NCBI RefSeq assembly: GCF_910592395.1
Contig: NC_088312.1
Location: 22,761,292-22,825,291, forward strand
DNA: 64,000 bases
DNA from: Lineus longissimus
Taxonomy: Eukaryota > Nemertea > Pilidiophora > Heteronemertea > Lineidae
Direction of reading: 5' to 3'
The first letter of the stretch is position 1. Each line of letters opens with the position of its first letter. Position numbers and translations under genes: made by a program. Positions 25,281 through 37,800 of this stretch are shown in pieces. The notes beneath the pieces were generated by a model. It was not told where the DNA came from. It did no database searches and saw only the letters and a program-made list of their open reading frames with translations.

Positions 25281-25473
25281 AGAAGACATCTGCGTGTGGA
25301 AATAATAAGGAGGAACTGTGACTATTTACTGTTAATGTTCGTGTCATGGTCCGTTTCATTAGCTAAGATCGTAAACCAGACTCTGAATTAGCCAATAACT
25401 ATGTCAGTGAATGTGACCAGTATTGGCATTGTGAAATCTCTTTGCATCTCTGTGTGTACATGTATCTATAGTC

Positions 25474-25819
25474 GTAGTTCCACCTATCATAAAACCCCGC
25501 GTTTTTTCAAGACCCGTGTCTTCGCCGTGTGTCAAAAAACCCGGGGCGCACTGACACCTATCAGTGGTGTTAGATAATGGTTAATAGCCCCGGCGACAGG
25601 TGCGCTGTAGGTAGGGACATCTCCAGCGTTTCTTTCCCGTTGGAGGGGAATTTCGCATGCGCAATACCGAGGCAACTACACCGCGCCATCTGTCGCCGGA
25701 TTTGAGAACTTGCAATTGCCGTGTCTATTGGATTTGACACACGGGTCTATTTAGACACGGCAATTCATAGGTGTCAGCGCAAAAGACACGGGGATTTGAT
25801 AGGTGGAAGTACGACTCAT
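25474..25819. mobile_element. Short inverted-repeat transposon, about 346 bp
   Basis: The ends gtagttccacctatcataaa and tttgataggtggaagtac are inverted copies followed inward by cccc / gggg, and inner phrases such as gacacgg recur inverted. It lies about 200 bp past the DEG/ENaC stop codon and could be part of its 3' UTR. Confidence 0.7.
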
Positions 25820-26187
25820 GCTATCTCTATTTTTGGTCAAACTTCCTGAAAGTGGCCATCACAAACCAACAACAAACAAGAATTGTAACCTAAATTAAAA
25901 GGTGATGCTTTAATATCATAATATGCCACAGGTTTCGACGATCATAGAACAAGAATAGTGCACAAAGTCATTATGCAAAATCAAAATGTTCATTCAACAA
26001 TACAGCATGCTGTGAACACCATATTGTCGTGCACATCATCACAACAATGGGACAAGGAGTAAACTTCAGTGAATATTTTATCGCCACATCGTCGAAACAG
26101 TGTTCGTAATATTGCCACCTCTTTTACTGGAATCCACGTCATGCCATTTTTCTTTGGCATTGGTGATCAAGGATTACTGCATGGTTT

Positions 26188-26405
26188 TGGGATCAAAACT
26201 AAATTATATGTTTAATGTTTTAGTCTTTATAAGTACATGTGATCAAAACTGAATTATATGTTCAATGTTTTAGTCTTTATAAGTAGGCTACATGTGATCA
26301 AAACTGAATTATATGTTCAATGTTTTAGTCTTTAGAAGTAGGCTACATGTGATCAAAACTGAACTATATGTTCAATGTTTTAGTCTTTATAAGTACATGT
26401 AATTT
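26188..26405. repeat. Tandem repeat of about 50-57 bp, 4 units
   Basis: The phrases gatcaaaactgaattatatg and ttcaatgttttagtctttat recur four times. Two units carry an extra aggctacat segment. Confidence 0.9.
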
Positions 26406-27699
26406 GATTGTCTTGCAAAGCTTTTCCAGGCAGATTGATCGGCAAATGGCAATGAATGGCATACATGTAAGTAAATCACCAAGAAAGATAATTCAAGGAA
26501 TGTAAACTTAAATAAATACCGGTATATTGCATTAATATATATTGTTTGGGACAAAATCATATTTTTAAACTAATGTAAGCTCTCACCATGGAAGTCATTT
26601 ATATAGTGAGATACACAAGAAAGAATCCGACATAAAATATACAACAATAATAGCCTGCTGGTCACAGGAAACATTGACAAAACAGCACTCGGGTAGAACA
26701 ATTTATCTTATCCGCAAACAATTTGGCACCACAATACAAGAATTGGTTCAATACTATACAAGACAAATTAGGAATGATCAAATACATTCCAACAAATCCA
26801 AATTCTCCCGAGGGAAACTCATCTTCTCAAAAGAGAGGTGAGTTTCACTGCCTGGCTTAGTACATGTAGTACATGTACCTTTCTCTCGCTTCAATGCCCT
26901 CTTACATTTGAGGTAGATAGATAACATTAACATCAATAAATATAAGGACAATGAATGGCCAAAGCCACACAAGACATGGGTAGGCTTTCATTAAAACAAA
27001 TGTTTTCTTATCCTAAATACAACCTTGGTTAAGTTCATCCGACATGCAGAAGGACCATCACCAAAAATGATAAACTCATTCCAAACAATTGAAGTATTCC
27101 TTGTCTCTTATCCTCAATACCACCATGGAGGACTTCATCCCAAGATGCAGAAGGACACTTCCTCATACAGAAATCAGACATCTGTAATCAGGAGTCCTAC
27201 AGGTCTGGTGTGAAATCATCCAAGAAGTCACTTCTCCTGAGTGTCAGGGGAAAAGTGGCAAGAGAAATCAAACATACCATGATTATAAGCAATCTTCTTG
27301 TCATAGAAATTTAAGAGTCTGTGAGCAAAGTAAACACAGACACATCAATGATAGCTCACATTAGTAGATTTTTAATTAAAATGTAGGACCTAAAAGCTTC
27401 TCTTAAAATGGGCGAGAAATAAATGCATAGCACAATAACCTTTTTTTATATATTGAATAGGTCCTCGCACTATCTTTTCAAAACAAGTCCAAGCCACTTC
27501 TTCTTTTGATGATATTTAAAAGATAGTAAATTTCCATTTTACAATATGATTATTATCATATTTCAAAAGCAAGATAATGCATAGAAAATGGGGTCAAATT
27601 TGAAAACCGACAGAAATCTGTTTTTAGTACAAATTATCAAAACATTTCATAGCTTCAAATTTTTGAAAATCACACATTTTTTCACATTTTCAACAAGTA
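26406..27699. other. Spacer between the converging DEG/ENaC and FAAH genes
   Basis: AT-rich; no supported coding sequence. It must hold the 3' ends of both genes, but I cannot pick polyadenylation sites with confidence. An imperfect direct repeat (cttcatccca-gatgcagaagga / gttcatccgacatgcagaagga) lies at about 27,030-27,150. Confidence 0.5.
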
Positions 27700-27866
27700 C
27701 AAAACCCTCAACATGGCTGTACCCAACACCCCCGAAAACCCTCAACATGGCTGTACCCAACCCCTGAAAACCCTCAACATGGCTGTACCCAACACCCCCG
27801 AAAACCCTCAACATGGCTGTACCCAACACCCCCGAAAACCCTCAACATGGCTGTACCCAACCCCCA
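27700..27866 (-). repeat. About 33-bp minisatellite overlapping the FAAH stop codon
   Basis: On the plus strand, units of the form aaccctcaacatggctgtac followed by ccaacacccccgaa occur about five times. On the minus strand the unit reads GWVQPC then stop. The first unit is the true end of FAAH (FGGWVQPC, stop 27842-27844), so the array is an expansion of the last codons, the stop and adjoining bases. Confidence 0.9.
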
Positions 27867-30800
27867 AAAGCACTCTCCAGTTCTCTTGCAAATGCTAGAG
27901 TGAGATGATCCTGGTGCGAGTCTCCGACAACCTGGATACCAAGTGGTACACCCTCCTCCCCCAATCCAAGCGGACACTGCGTCACTGGCAAACCAAGGAC
28001 ATTGAATATCGCTGTGTAGCCCCAGTTAAAGGGCATAAACAAGGGTAGGTTATGGTGTGGAGCTGGGTACGGATGAGGAGGGTAGAGAAATATGCCGTCA
28101 TCACCCAACATGTCGTGAAACTCCCTTTTCAATTCATCGCATAACTTCTGCATTGCTACGACCTCACTCTCATCTTCTGTGAGTTTCTCCATGATTCCAA
28201 GACCGACCGCCGGGAACGTATGATTGGAGAGGCGTAGAAACCAGAGTAAGAGTTCGTAGAATGGATTGATTGGAGTTCCGTTGCCAAGCAGTTCACAGAA
28301 TGTCGTCCCTCCTGTTGATCCCATCAACCTTGACCAGATGTGCAGCGAGTACTTCATCTTCTCGACCTTCACCTTGGTAACTTGTGCCCCGAGAACATTT
28401 TCGATGTATTTCACAACCTGTATAAAATAAACGAATAAATAGCCGTCTTTAAGTAGTATGCTTACATCGACTTGATAAAACTTTTTGAAAAATGATTTTA
28501 TTGCTGTGACCTGCAACAAGATTGCTCATCTGCGGGGCTTCATGTTGATTGCAGCGACCAAAGTCTCTTGTCACAAGCACCTGTGATGACTGTAGCAAAT
28601 GATATATTTTTGTCACATGCAATCATGAGTGCAGGTCAGAGCCAGAAAAATCGCTCCTTTGCGAGAAGCTTTCTTGAAAAGAAATGGCAGAAAATGAGTG
28701 AAAATGGGATTTGGATAAATTTGTCCCTTTTTCTTTACCTTTTGCATTGAGTCTTTCACTTCATCAGTGACATAACTGGACAGGAAACAACCATTGTCAT
28801 CTTCCATGTAGAAATATTTAAGCTTCTTCACGTCAACCTACAAGTAGAAATATGTCAATTAGAATCTAAATTGTAGGAAATACCTCTACAATCATCATCC
28901 ATATCTGATATCTTGGAAACTATGACAAAACTGACATAAAATTCTGAAGAGAATGCTTGGCAACAAAATTCTACACGTTTGCCAGGATATTACTATTTAT
29001 TTTTGACTGAAGAGTCAAAATCTCAACACTTCTATCTACATGTACACCTGACAACCTAACCAACACCGAGCATGCACAGGCAGAAATGAACAAGGACAGG
29101 CAGAAGCAAAATACACGCAGGGAAGAAGGTAAAACTAGCCACAAAACACACTTTGAGTGCCCGACAGAAAAGTGATTTTTGTCATTGCTGAGTGTGATCA
29201 TAATCGCATGTGACAAAATCACCATCATATGACACCCCTGTACAAGCCAGCCATTAAATGTCTAAATGAATTTATCAACAGATCCCTAACCTGCCGAAAA
29301 CCGGCCTTAGTGTCATTGCTTAAGTAAAGATGGCAATGGTGACACGCGAGATAGGTAGGTACTGGTGGGCGGTTAGAAGCCTGTTAGGAATATGTGGACT
29401 AAGTCAGTGGCCAGATATCGGATCAGATATCAGTGGCCAGATATCAGATACCAGGATCTAAACGGTTAAAGACTTTACAACAGAATGAGATGGATGGATA
29501 ACACCACAACAGAACTGTAAGTGTACCAAAACTAAATTAAGATGTTAGAAGACGCCCCCCCCCCCCTACTGTTCACAAAAGGCAGCAGGGGATAAATAAA
29601 CAATAACAATAACGAGTACAGTCAATTTCACCAGAGAAGACTTCCAATATACAAGAGCTAGACCTAATGTAAGGTGCCTCTCTATCAATTAGGTGAAATG
29701 AACTATTACTACAGTAAAAAACCAACCTCTTTTTTCAAATTTAATTTGTCGCAATTCTTCCCGGCCATGATTTGGTACATGGGCAAGAGATCAGCTGCAA
29801 AGCGACAGATAGGGCCTGTCGTCAAGTACAACTGTTTTAGTCCCGGGTCTGCATTGGGGAACTGGCCCGTGTTTTCAACAATGCCTGCAAATAGACGAGG
29901 GAACACCAGTCATAGGACAGACTGTCTACAGGTACATACATGTAATCTATCGGACGATAGTACACATACTCTTAAAATATTTTAGTAAAAGAAATGGTAT
30001 TATTCCTTTTGAAGACAGAGGGGGCTTCTTCCTAGAAATAAGAGAGAGGATAGATTTAGTATTATTCCTTCAAAACACACACACAACATATTTCATTTTG
30101 GAGGGATAAAAATCTATCGAAATAAACATTTGGAGGGTACTCAATGTTTCCCACTTGGTGGGGTCTTTTGCTTACCCTGGGACTTGCCTAGTCACCAGAT
30201 ACAAGGAACCTCGATTTAACATCTCGAAGGACTTCAACAAAGAGCCAGGAACTTTAGTTCCTTGAAAGCCACGCTGGTTCATTCACCATGAATATCTCAG
30301 GCACCACAGGAAAGACAAAAATGGGGTGGTATCAAAATATAGCTTTTCACCCAAGATACATGAACAAGCGAATAACCCCATATGCCTCAAATGTGACTTA
30401 CCACCCATTTTGGTTGATCACACAGTAAGATGAGAAAGACAAGCACCAGGGGACACCTTTGTACACTTGTAGGTGGGATGTAGGCAGGATTACGCATGCA
30501 AGGAGAATAAGTCTCTGTACCAGAAGACGCATAGCTATTTGACATCAGTTAACACTTTACACAATGCAGAACATTATGTTTTATACCCGAACCATCCTCC
30601 TTAATGAGCACTAGCCAAGGTGAGCAGTCAGATGCCAATCATTTGGTATGTATGCACAATTTTCCTGATGTTTCAGTACTCATCTCCTTTTTATTGTGTA
30701 CATACCAAATGAACAGAAAGCAGCACTAACAAAAATTTGAATTTTGTACAAACAAGATAAACAAAACCGTCAACTCAAACCTGCTTATCTAAATTAAGCT

Positions 30801-32678
30801 TCTTGACATTTTTCCCGGCCATGACCTTGAAGGTCAAAGCAAGGTCAATGGAGTAACGACAGATCGGACCGCAGACTTCATAAAATGTTTCCATCCCTTC
30901 TGCAGGTGGGTAGGAACCTTCAAGGGAAACGAGACCTAAACAAAAAAGATGACATTACATGTACAGTGTACTTCAAATCTTTTCATTTTAACAACTAGTT
31001 TAGCATTTATGTCCAATTTTAACATAGATCTATAGATTCATGCACTAATTTTTTCGGCAGTTTTTTGTTATGAGATCCAAGATATTGCAGGAAATTATTT
31101 TCCGCAAAAACACCTGAGCCCAAACGAGTTGAGGAACAATTACTTTACATCTCATTCTAAAGGTATGACTAACCGAAAACCCTAAAATCGTTTTAAAATT
31201 TTAAAGCTTTCATGGGTCCATTCTATGTAAATGATACGTACCAGAAGTGGGTTTGTGTCCAAATACTCCATTGAAGAATGCCGGCATTCTAATGCTACCC
31301 CCGATGTCAGAGCCAATACCGAATAGTGATCCACCAGCAGCAATCAGGCAACCTTCCCCACCTGGAACAGAATAATCTCTAATTCAGCGACTGTCATCCC
31401 GGATGTATTGGTGTATTTTACTAATTTCTAAACGAACGGCTTACGCCTTTAAACCAAGAGCCTCAAGGTCTGGCACCTCCCAGACTCAAATGAATATCCA
31501 ACCTATAAAACTGGTATGGCCAAGAACATGAAGAAGGAGAACACAGCTGCTCAAGAGGACTATTTACCTGAACTACCCCCAACTGTTCTAGTTGTATCAT
31601 ATGGATTTTTCGTCTGGCCGTATGCATAGTTACTGGACTCCATCCACATACAGAGCTCACTGACATTGGTCACACACAGGGGTATACCTCCAGCATCCTT
31701 AAGGTTGGTCACAACAGGTGCATCCTTGGTTGCGTGGAAGTTCCTTCGAGCATGAACACCACTACAGTTGGGGAAACCTGGGGAAAAAGTGGTTGTAGGT
31801 AAGAATGATGTATACGGCATGAAACTGAAGTATTGAAAGCATAATGGCAGTACCTAAAGAGTACAGATATGAGCAACCATTTGTCACCAACTAAAACGAA
31901 AAGAGGGAGAGGACCTTAAGACAGCAAGCTATTGCGAGCCAAGGACCACTTCAAGACGGATAACTTCATGGTAGCCCAGAGCTGGCCAATCCCTGTTTCA
32001 GAGGTCACCTGGGGAATCGTCTAGCCTCATTCTGACCCTGTGATTGTTACATCACGTGGCTGGAACACTGTTAATCATCTCACCTTTAATGGCAAATGCA
32101 TCCTTGGAAGTAAACGGTACACCGAGAATGGGGGCCCTCTCCTCTGAGTATCTCTCTGGGATATTGCCGCTATCAAGGATAGTGTCCACCTCAGCGGCTT
32201 GCTGCAGAGCGTCATGGAATCGATCCCCAACGACAGCGTTGACAAGAGGATTTACTTTTTTGATCCGGTCGATGTAGGCCTGCACCACATCAACACTCTT
32301 CAGCTAGAAAAGATTAAGAAGATGCTAATATGAGTCAAGATCAGAACTACTAACACTAACAGTTTGTATAACAGGTAAATTAAGCTAGAACGACTTTCTG
32401 ATAGCAATGCCAGTGCAGCGCAGTATTCTACACACTTACAGACATACATGTCATGTTTCCTGCTGTCTTATCATTATACCCACCTTTCTCTTTCGGATCT
32501 TCGCAGCGAGGGTAGTCGCATTTTCCAACAGAATATCATTCGATATAGGAGGGACCTTTCCCTTTCTGCCTTTATAGAACAGCGACAATGCCAACATCAC
32601 CAGTGGTTTCACAAAGAAACCAAGAATGAACACGCCAATTCCAACAAACCGCTCAATCAGTACCTCTAACTTCCCCAT
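27842..32678 (-). CDS. FAAH2: Fatty acid amide hydrolase, FAAH2-like (7 coding exons plus one alternative exon)
   Basis: Integral-membrane serine hydrolase of the amidase-signature family; relatives cleave fatty acid amides such as anandamide and oleamide. Exons in coding order on the minus strand: 32678-32484, 32303-32084, 31777-31568, 31361-31242, then either 30935-30781 (5a) or 29884-29727 (5b), 28837-28739, 28417-27842. The product is 524 aa with 5a or 525 aa with 5b, close to human FAAH2 (532 aa). The N-terminus has a membrane segment at about 11-35. Catalytic triad by motif: Lys132 in VPFTSKDAF, Ser207 in VGGSSGGEG, nucleophile Ser231 in [10 protein letters not shown]; the spacings (75 and 24) equal those of rat FAAH K142/S217/S241. 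The C-terminal half carries [14 protein letters not shown] and [12 protein letters not shown]. The start ATG at 32678 follows an acceptor-like site near 32700, so an upstream noncoding exon is likely. Confidence 0.93.
29727..29884 (-). CDS. FAAH alternative exon 5b
   Basis: Encodes 53 codons from [11 protein letters not shown] to DKLNLKKE. Splice phases are identical to 5a (in 1, out 0), with acceptor atttgcag and donor gttggt. The GQFP motif is shared with human FAAH2, so this is probably the ancestral-type version. If 5a and 5b were joined, 5b would be read out of frame and hit a stop within about 16 codons. Confidence 0.85.
30148..30300 (-). mobile_element. SINE body fragment in the intron between FAAH exons 5a and 5b
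   Basis: Reverse complement of the 7257 SINE body: accagatacaaggaacctcg and agttccttgaaagccacgc are nearly identical. Head and tail are missing. Confidence 0.75.
30781..30935 (-). CDS. FAAH alternative exon 5a
   Basis: Encodes 52 codons from [11 protein letters not shown] to KKLNLDKQ, homologous to exon 5b along its whole length. It enters in phase 1 and exits in phase 0. The shared core GPICR and the VMAGKN / IMAGKN block align directly. It is less like human FAAH2 than 5b is. Confidence 0.85.
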
Positions 32679-34800
32679 GACGTTTATTTCTGGAATCTGA
32701 AAGTGAAAAGTGATGTGATGTGACCATCTATATACTGTAACTTCCAGGCACAATCAATCCAATGCAGGGTAGATTTAAGTGGGGAAAACATCTCGTTCAC
32801 TGACAAATGTACACAATGTACATAGGCCTAGTCGTGATATCCATCCACTCACTGACCATCTTATCTTGCTGACAAGTGACATAGGGTAGCCTAGTCTGTC
32901 ACAGGCCAATGTAGGCTAGTGATAGTGTACTGTAAACACTCCTCTACCTCATCAACATCTTGCTGACAAGTGACATAGGGTAGCCTAGTCTGTCACAGGC
33001 CAATGTAGGCTAGTGATAAGTGGGTTAAAGTGTACTGTAAACACTCCTCTACCTCATCAACAGTCATTTGACAGTGCCTTGCGCTTTCATCAAAATTATT
33101 GTACTGGTCTTAAACTTGATACATCAAGGAACTCTTTTCATTTTTAAAGACGTATGAAATACACAGAATAGTAAAAAAGCAATGAAATTGAGCAGAAAAA
33201 GATCAAAAACAAATGAAAAACCTGTACTTTTTGGGTTTCTCAAAATGTGGAATAGCAATGTAAGATTGTGCTGGCACACCGTGTAAACAAGCTGAAATGG
33301 ATTATTATGAAAACATCATCTTCATTTATGAAAATAATGTGTAATATAAAGCGTAGTGGAGTAAGCAATATGTATAAAATATGCAAACAGTGATTTAGAC
33401 GTTGACTTTTCCATTCACCGTTCCGTGAACCAGGGGCTGTGCCAGGTACTCATTTTCGTCAATGCCAATAGGGTGTCCATCCCTTTTCGCCCCCAGTCGT
33501 TTCGCACCAAATCGAAGTCGATTGCCTCGGACTTTTTGTTGGGGATTGAGAAATTACCCCGGTACACAATGAATTAAGATTTGTTGAAATTCATAGATAA
33601 ACTCCACGTACATGTACAAATATATTCACTGCATTTGCGGGAGAGTACAAGTGCTAAAGAAGATGTGCTCCCCAGGGTTGTTAAATCTACAAAGAACAGT
33701 TCGAAGGAATCGTTTGACAATCGATCGGTTATCTTCCATATCCGGAGAGAGTTGATCGCTACTGAGTACTGGGGCCCTTCTACGGAGAGAGTGATCGCTG
33801 GGCCCTGCTGGTCCGTGCTGGGGACCGCTTTGATGATCGCCGCTCAGGCCCTCATGTGACCCTCGCGTTAATAAATAGGCCTAGGTTCCAGCCCGGCAAG
33901 GGATGTGAAACTGCTAGACTGGTCCATCACTTCCTTCCGATGTCTCCTGCTGCCATCTGTTGCTGTTGGTTGAAAGCACAAATATCAGGATATCACATCA
34001 GAAGAATCATTTAATTTATGAAGACAATGTCACTTTTCAAATCTAGTTACATGAGAAATTTTTTTGATATATCTACTATGACATCTTTTGTGATATACTT
34101 CTAAATATCATACCATAGAAGATGTATCATTACAAGAAAATATCAAAATGTCCAAAATGTAAACCATGGGAAATTTTAAACTTTTTGAAATATAGCTTGA
34201 CCCCATTATACCTCAGCCTGGACCTCGTTTGTCTTGGACCAGCACACTTGCATTGCCCGAGGTACTTTTTCAATCCCCTACAAAAGTCCATGGGAGCGAA
34301 AGGACTGGGGCGAAAAGGTCAGGGAGCGAAACAACCGCAATTCTGCCAATTCAGGTCAAGAAAAAAATAAGAGTGAAAATTTCCCATGTTTTACCGAATT
34401 TTCTCACTCTAAATCAATGTATTTTACTTTGCAAATATGCTATAAATAATCTACAAACAAATGTGATGTAGAAGAAATAAAAAGATGTTCTTTTCATCGT
34501 CTGTATCTGTTACCTTGCCTGCCCATCTCTGAAAAATTTCGCACTAAGCCAAAAGCCGAAAGGTGAACACTATCATGTTATAATCCCCAATGTTAGGCCA
34601 TACCCTTCTTGATATCAAAACAAGTTCTTGTCTCCAGGTGAACATTCAATCTAATGTGCAGATACTAGTACTAGGTCAATTTCCAACAGGCCTTGTGTCC
34701 AGACCATGAATTGAAGTGAAATTCGACCATCCCATTTCATTGACATTGGACCTACACTTTTAGATGACACATTTTTCAAGTCTATTTTCTTCTGTTGCAG
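32679..34800. other. Divergent intergenic region between FAAH (-) and SON (+)
   Basis: It holds the 5' noncoding parts of both genes. I see no coding exon. Short inverted motif gagagttgatcgctactgag / gagagagtgatcgctgggcc repeats directly at 33,745-33,800. No clear core-promoter element was recognised. Confidence 0.45.
32863..33062. repeat. Two-copy direct repeat of about 90-100 bp
   Basis: gctgacaagtgacatagggt through caatgtaggctagtgata and tgtactgtaaacactcctct occur twice, at about 32,868 and 32,962. The second copy has about 13 extra bases (agtgggttaaag). Confidence 0.9.
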
Positions 34801-37800
34801 TGTTACAAAAACACAACTGAAGGAGGTGAAGCACTCCATTAAAGATGAGGCGTATAAAGCTAAAACGATCATCCCACCGCACATCTCCTGCCAGGGCTGA
34901 TGAACCTAAGAAAAGGGAAGATTCTCCACAATGGTCAAGAGATACCTCCCCCAAACGACTAAAGAGTGAAGAATCTCCAAGACAATTGAAGAGGCCAGAC
35001 TCGCCTAAACGACAGAAAAGGGAAGACTCACCCAAACAATTGAAAAGGGCAGATCCACCCAGACAAGAAGTGCAACACTCATTCAGAAAACATTCACCAA
35101 GACGACTATCTCCGAAACACCGCCATTCACAGAGCAGTGAAGATGAAACTCCTTCAAAGTCGAAGAAATCAAAATCAGGATCATCAAAATCCAAGAAGAC
35201 GAAACATTCCAGAAAGAGTCGCTCTCCAAAAAGAAGACACTCTAAAAATGGTGAGGAAGAGACACCTCATAAATCTAAAAAACCGAAACATTCAAGTTCA
35301 AGACGTGACCTTTCAAAAAGCAGTAATGTTGATGAAGATTCTCCGGTCAGATCAAAAAAGTCTAAAACCTCAGCATCTCCGAGGGGAAAGTCACCGAAGG
35401 TCAGCAGCCCTGATGGTGCCTCAAATTCTAAAGGATTGTCAAAGGAAGGTAAAGACACTTCATTGAGTTGTGAGGGAGAATTGGGAAGGGTTGCTGAAAA
35501 AAGGCTCTGTTGTACCCGAAGGTTGAAGGGAATGTCTTCAGCAGCTGTTGAGACAATGTTCCGCGACTTTCTCACCAGTAAAATGAGTGAAATGGAGAAG
35601 ATTGCTGCAGATGACGAGAGCGTGACCTCTCCACAGGGTTCTGGGTATGTGAAATCTGAAGAAGATGAGGATGAGAAATTTGTTGACATAAAAGAGGCGA
35701 TAAAAGATGGTACAATTTCGGATTATATCAATCAGAAAATGCAACTCATTGATCAGGAATTTCAGGAAAATCTTGCGAGGATAAAAGACGATGATGAGGA
35801 GTCTGGTGAAGTTGTTTCAGCAGTTTATAGCGCCGATTCTGAGGAAGCTCAAGACCAGGAGGTTCGAGAGGCTGAGGAGGATAACCCTGTTGTTGAAGAG
35901 ACTGGAGTTGATATTGACACTGAACCTAAAGTGGATGATTCTGTGAATGAAAGAGAATTGCCTAAAAAGGACTCTAGTAAAAAAGAATCTAAATCTAAAG
36001 ATAAAAAGAAACGTAAACACAAGGATAAAAAAGAAAAATCAAAAGATCATAAGAAACACAAAGATAAACACAAGGATAAAGACTCGAAAAGTAAGAGGAG
36101 TTCAAAGCACGATTCTCAGGACAGGAGTCATGCCAGTCGTCACAGAAGCCGGGATTGCTCCAAGTCGGGGCGCCCTGAAAGTCGGCCCGGGGATCTGCGG
36201 GATAAGTTGCGTGGTGGAAGTGGGCCTGGGAGGTCATTTGGACAGTATAGGCGTGATTCACGATCATCATCTTGGTCTAGTCTTGATTCACGCTCAAGGT
36301 CAAGATCTCAGGACCGTTATACAAAATCTCGGGACCAAAGGGCACGATCGCGGGATTGCAAATCAAGGAAAGGCAGCCCACATGATCAGGATGGGAGCTT
36401 GGAGAAGCTGAAGCGTTCAAGTGGTGATGAGAAACGTAGAAGTGATGAAGAGAAAGAGGAGAAGCTGAAGGAGGAGAAGAAGGAGGATATTCCGGACACC
36501 TTTATCGAGCGGAGAGCAATGCCAGTAAAAAAATCTCTTCTTGAGGAGGACGATGATGATGACGACTTTCTGTTGAAAAAACTTGGTGCTTTAAAAAAGA
36601 AGGCGGCAACTAATCAGAGTGATGGGGATGGGGTTAAGGTTGCCCCAACGACGAGCATTATCATTGGTGGCGTGAGGAAAGCTGGGCTCATTCGTACGAT
36701 TAAGAATGAGGGGGGTGACGATGATAAGATGAAGGAAACTGGTGCATTTGACAAGCCTGTTGAGGGCAACCTTGACTCGGTCACTTTGCCAAAGGATCAT
36801 AAAATTGAGGAGACGAGTTCAAGACAAGGAGGTAAAGACTCAAGTGCGGAGAAAAAAGTAGATACTGTTAAGATTGAGAAAGAGAAAAAGGTTTCAGTCC
36901 CAAGTGAAGGTCTTTCAACAGTGTCACAAGTAAAGGCAGAGAAAACTGAGAAGAAAACGTCAAATATCACTTTCAAGGGTCTGAAGATTAGTTTGGCTAC
37001 AGATGGTGCCAAGACTGTTTCTGGTGATGCAGAGAAGGTTACTGAAGTTTCTAAAGAAAAGAAGGCCCTTCCATCCATGGGGATTAAAATCTCGAAGGTC
37101 AGCTCTGAGCTGATTTCATCCGGACTCACGTTTGACAACAAGAGGAACAGAATCATTGAGGAAGGTAAGATCATTGTAACGTTAAGCCTCCTGACGTCCA
37201 GTTTTAAAAGCTGCTCAGTCCTTCATCTTTGAAAAAGGAACCATATCATACATGTGACTCACTCTACCAAAACTAGGCGCTTGTCGCATCTGAACTTGAC
37301 AGGTTGATACGGACTTGTTGTTCATTTCCCTTTTGTAGACCTTTTGTGAAATCTATTACAAACTGATTTGGTCACATTTCGCAAAAGGTCTACAATAGGG
37401 AAATGAACAACAAGTCCGTATCAACCTGTCAAGTTCAGATGCGACAAGCGCCTAGTTTTGGTAGAGCGGGTCACACATGTACTATCATAATGTTATCAGG
37501 CTGTGAATATTACGGTGATGTGACGTTGAGAAGTCCCTTGTTTTCTCGGTCAATGCAATGCACACATGACAGTTGACTTTGATTATTTGGGATAATCTCC
37601 AAATTATTCGCAGATATTCGCTTAGCAAATCACACCGGAAATGGTTTTTGATGTGTTTTCCAGCAACAAATTTTTGTTTATGGTCAACAAATTCCTGGTA
37701 GATTCCTTTCGCTCACAGCGCTGAACTTGAAATGAATTTCGGTTGATTAGTGCTTTGTTCATTCCATGTTGAGTTAAAATCATGCAGTTTCTGCGTTGAA

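Noticed and set aside
27647-27977. Small repetitive frames downstream of FAAH
   Set aside because: They are readings of the C-terminal minisatellite in other frames.
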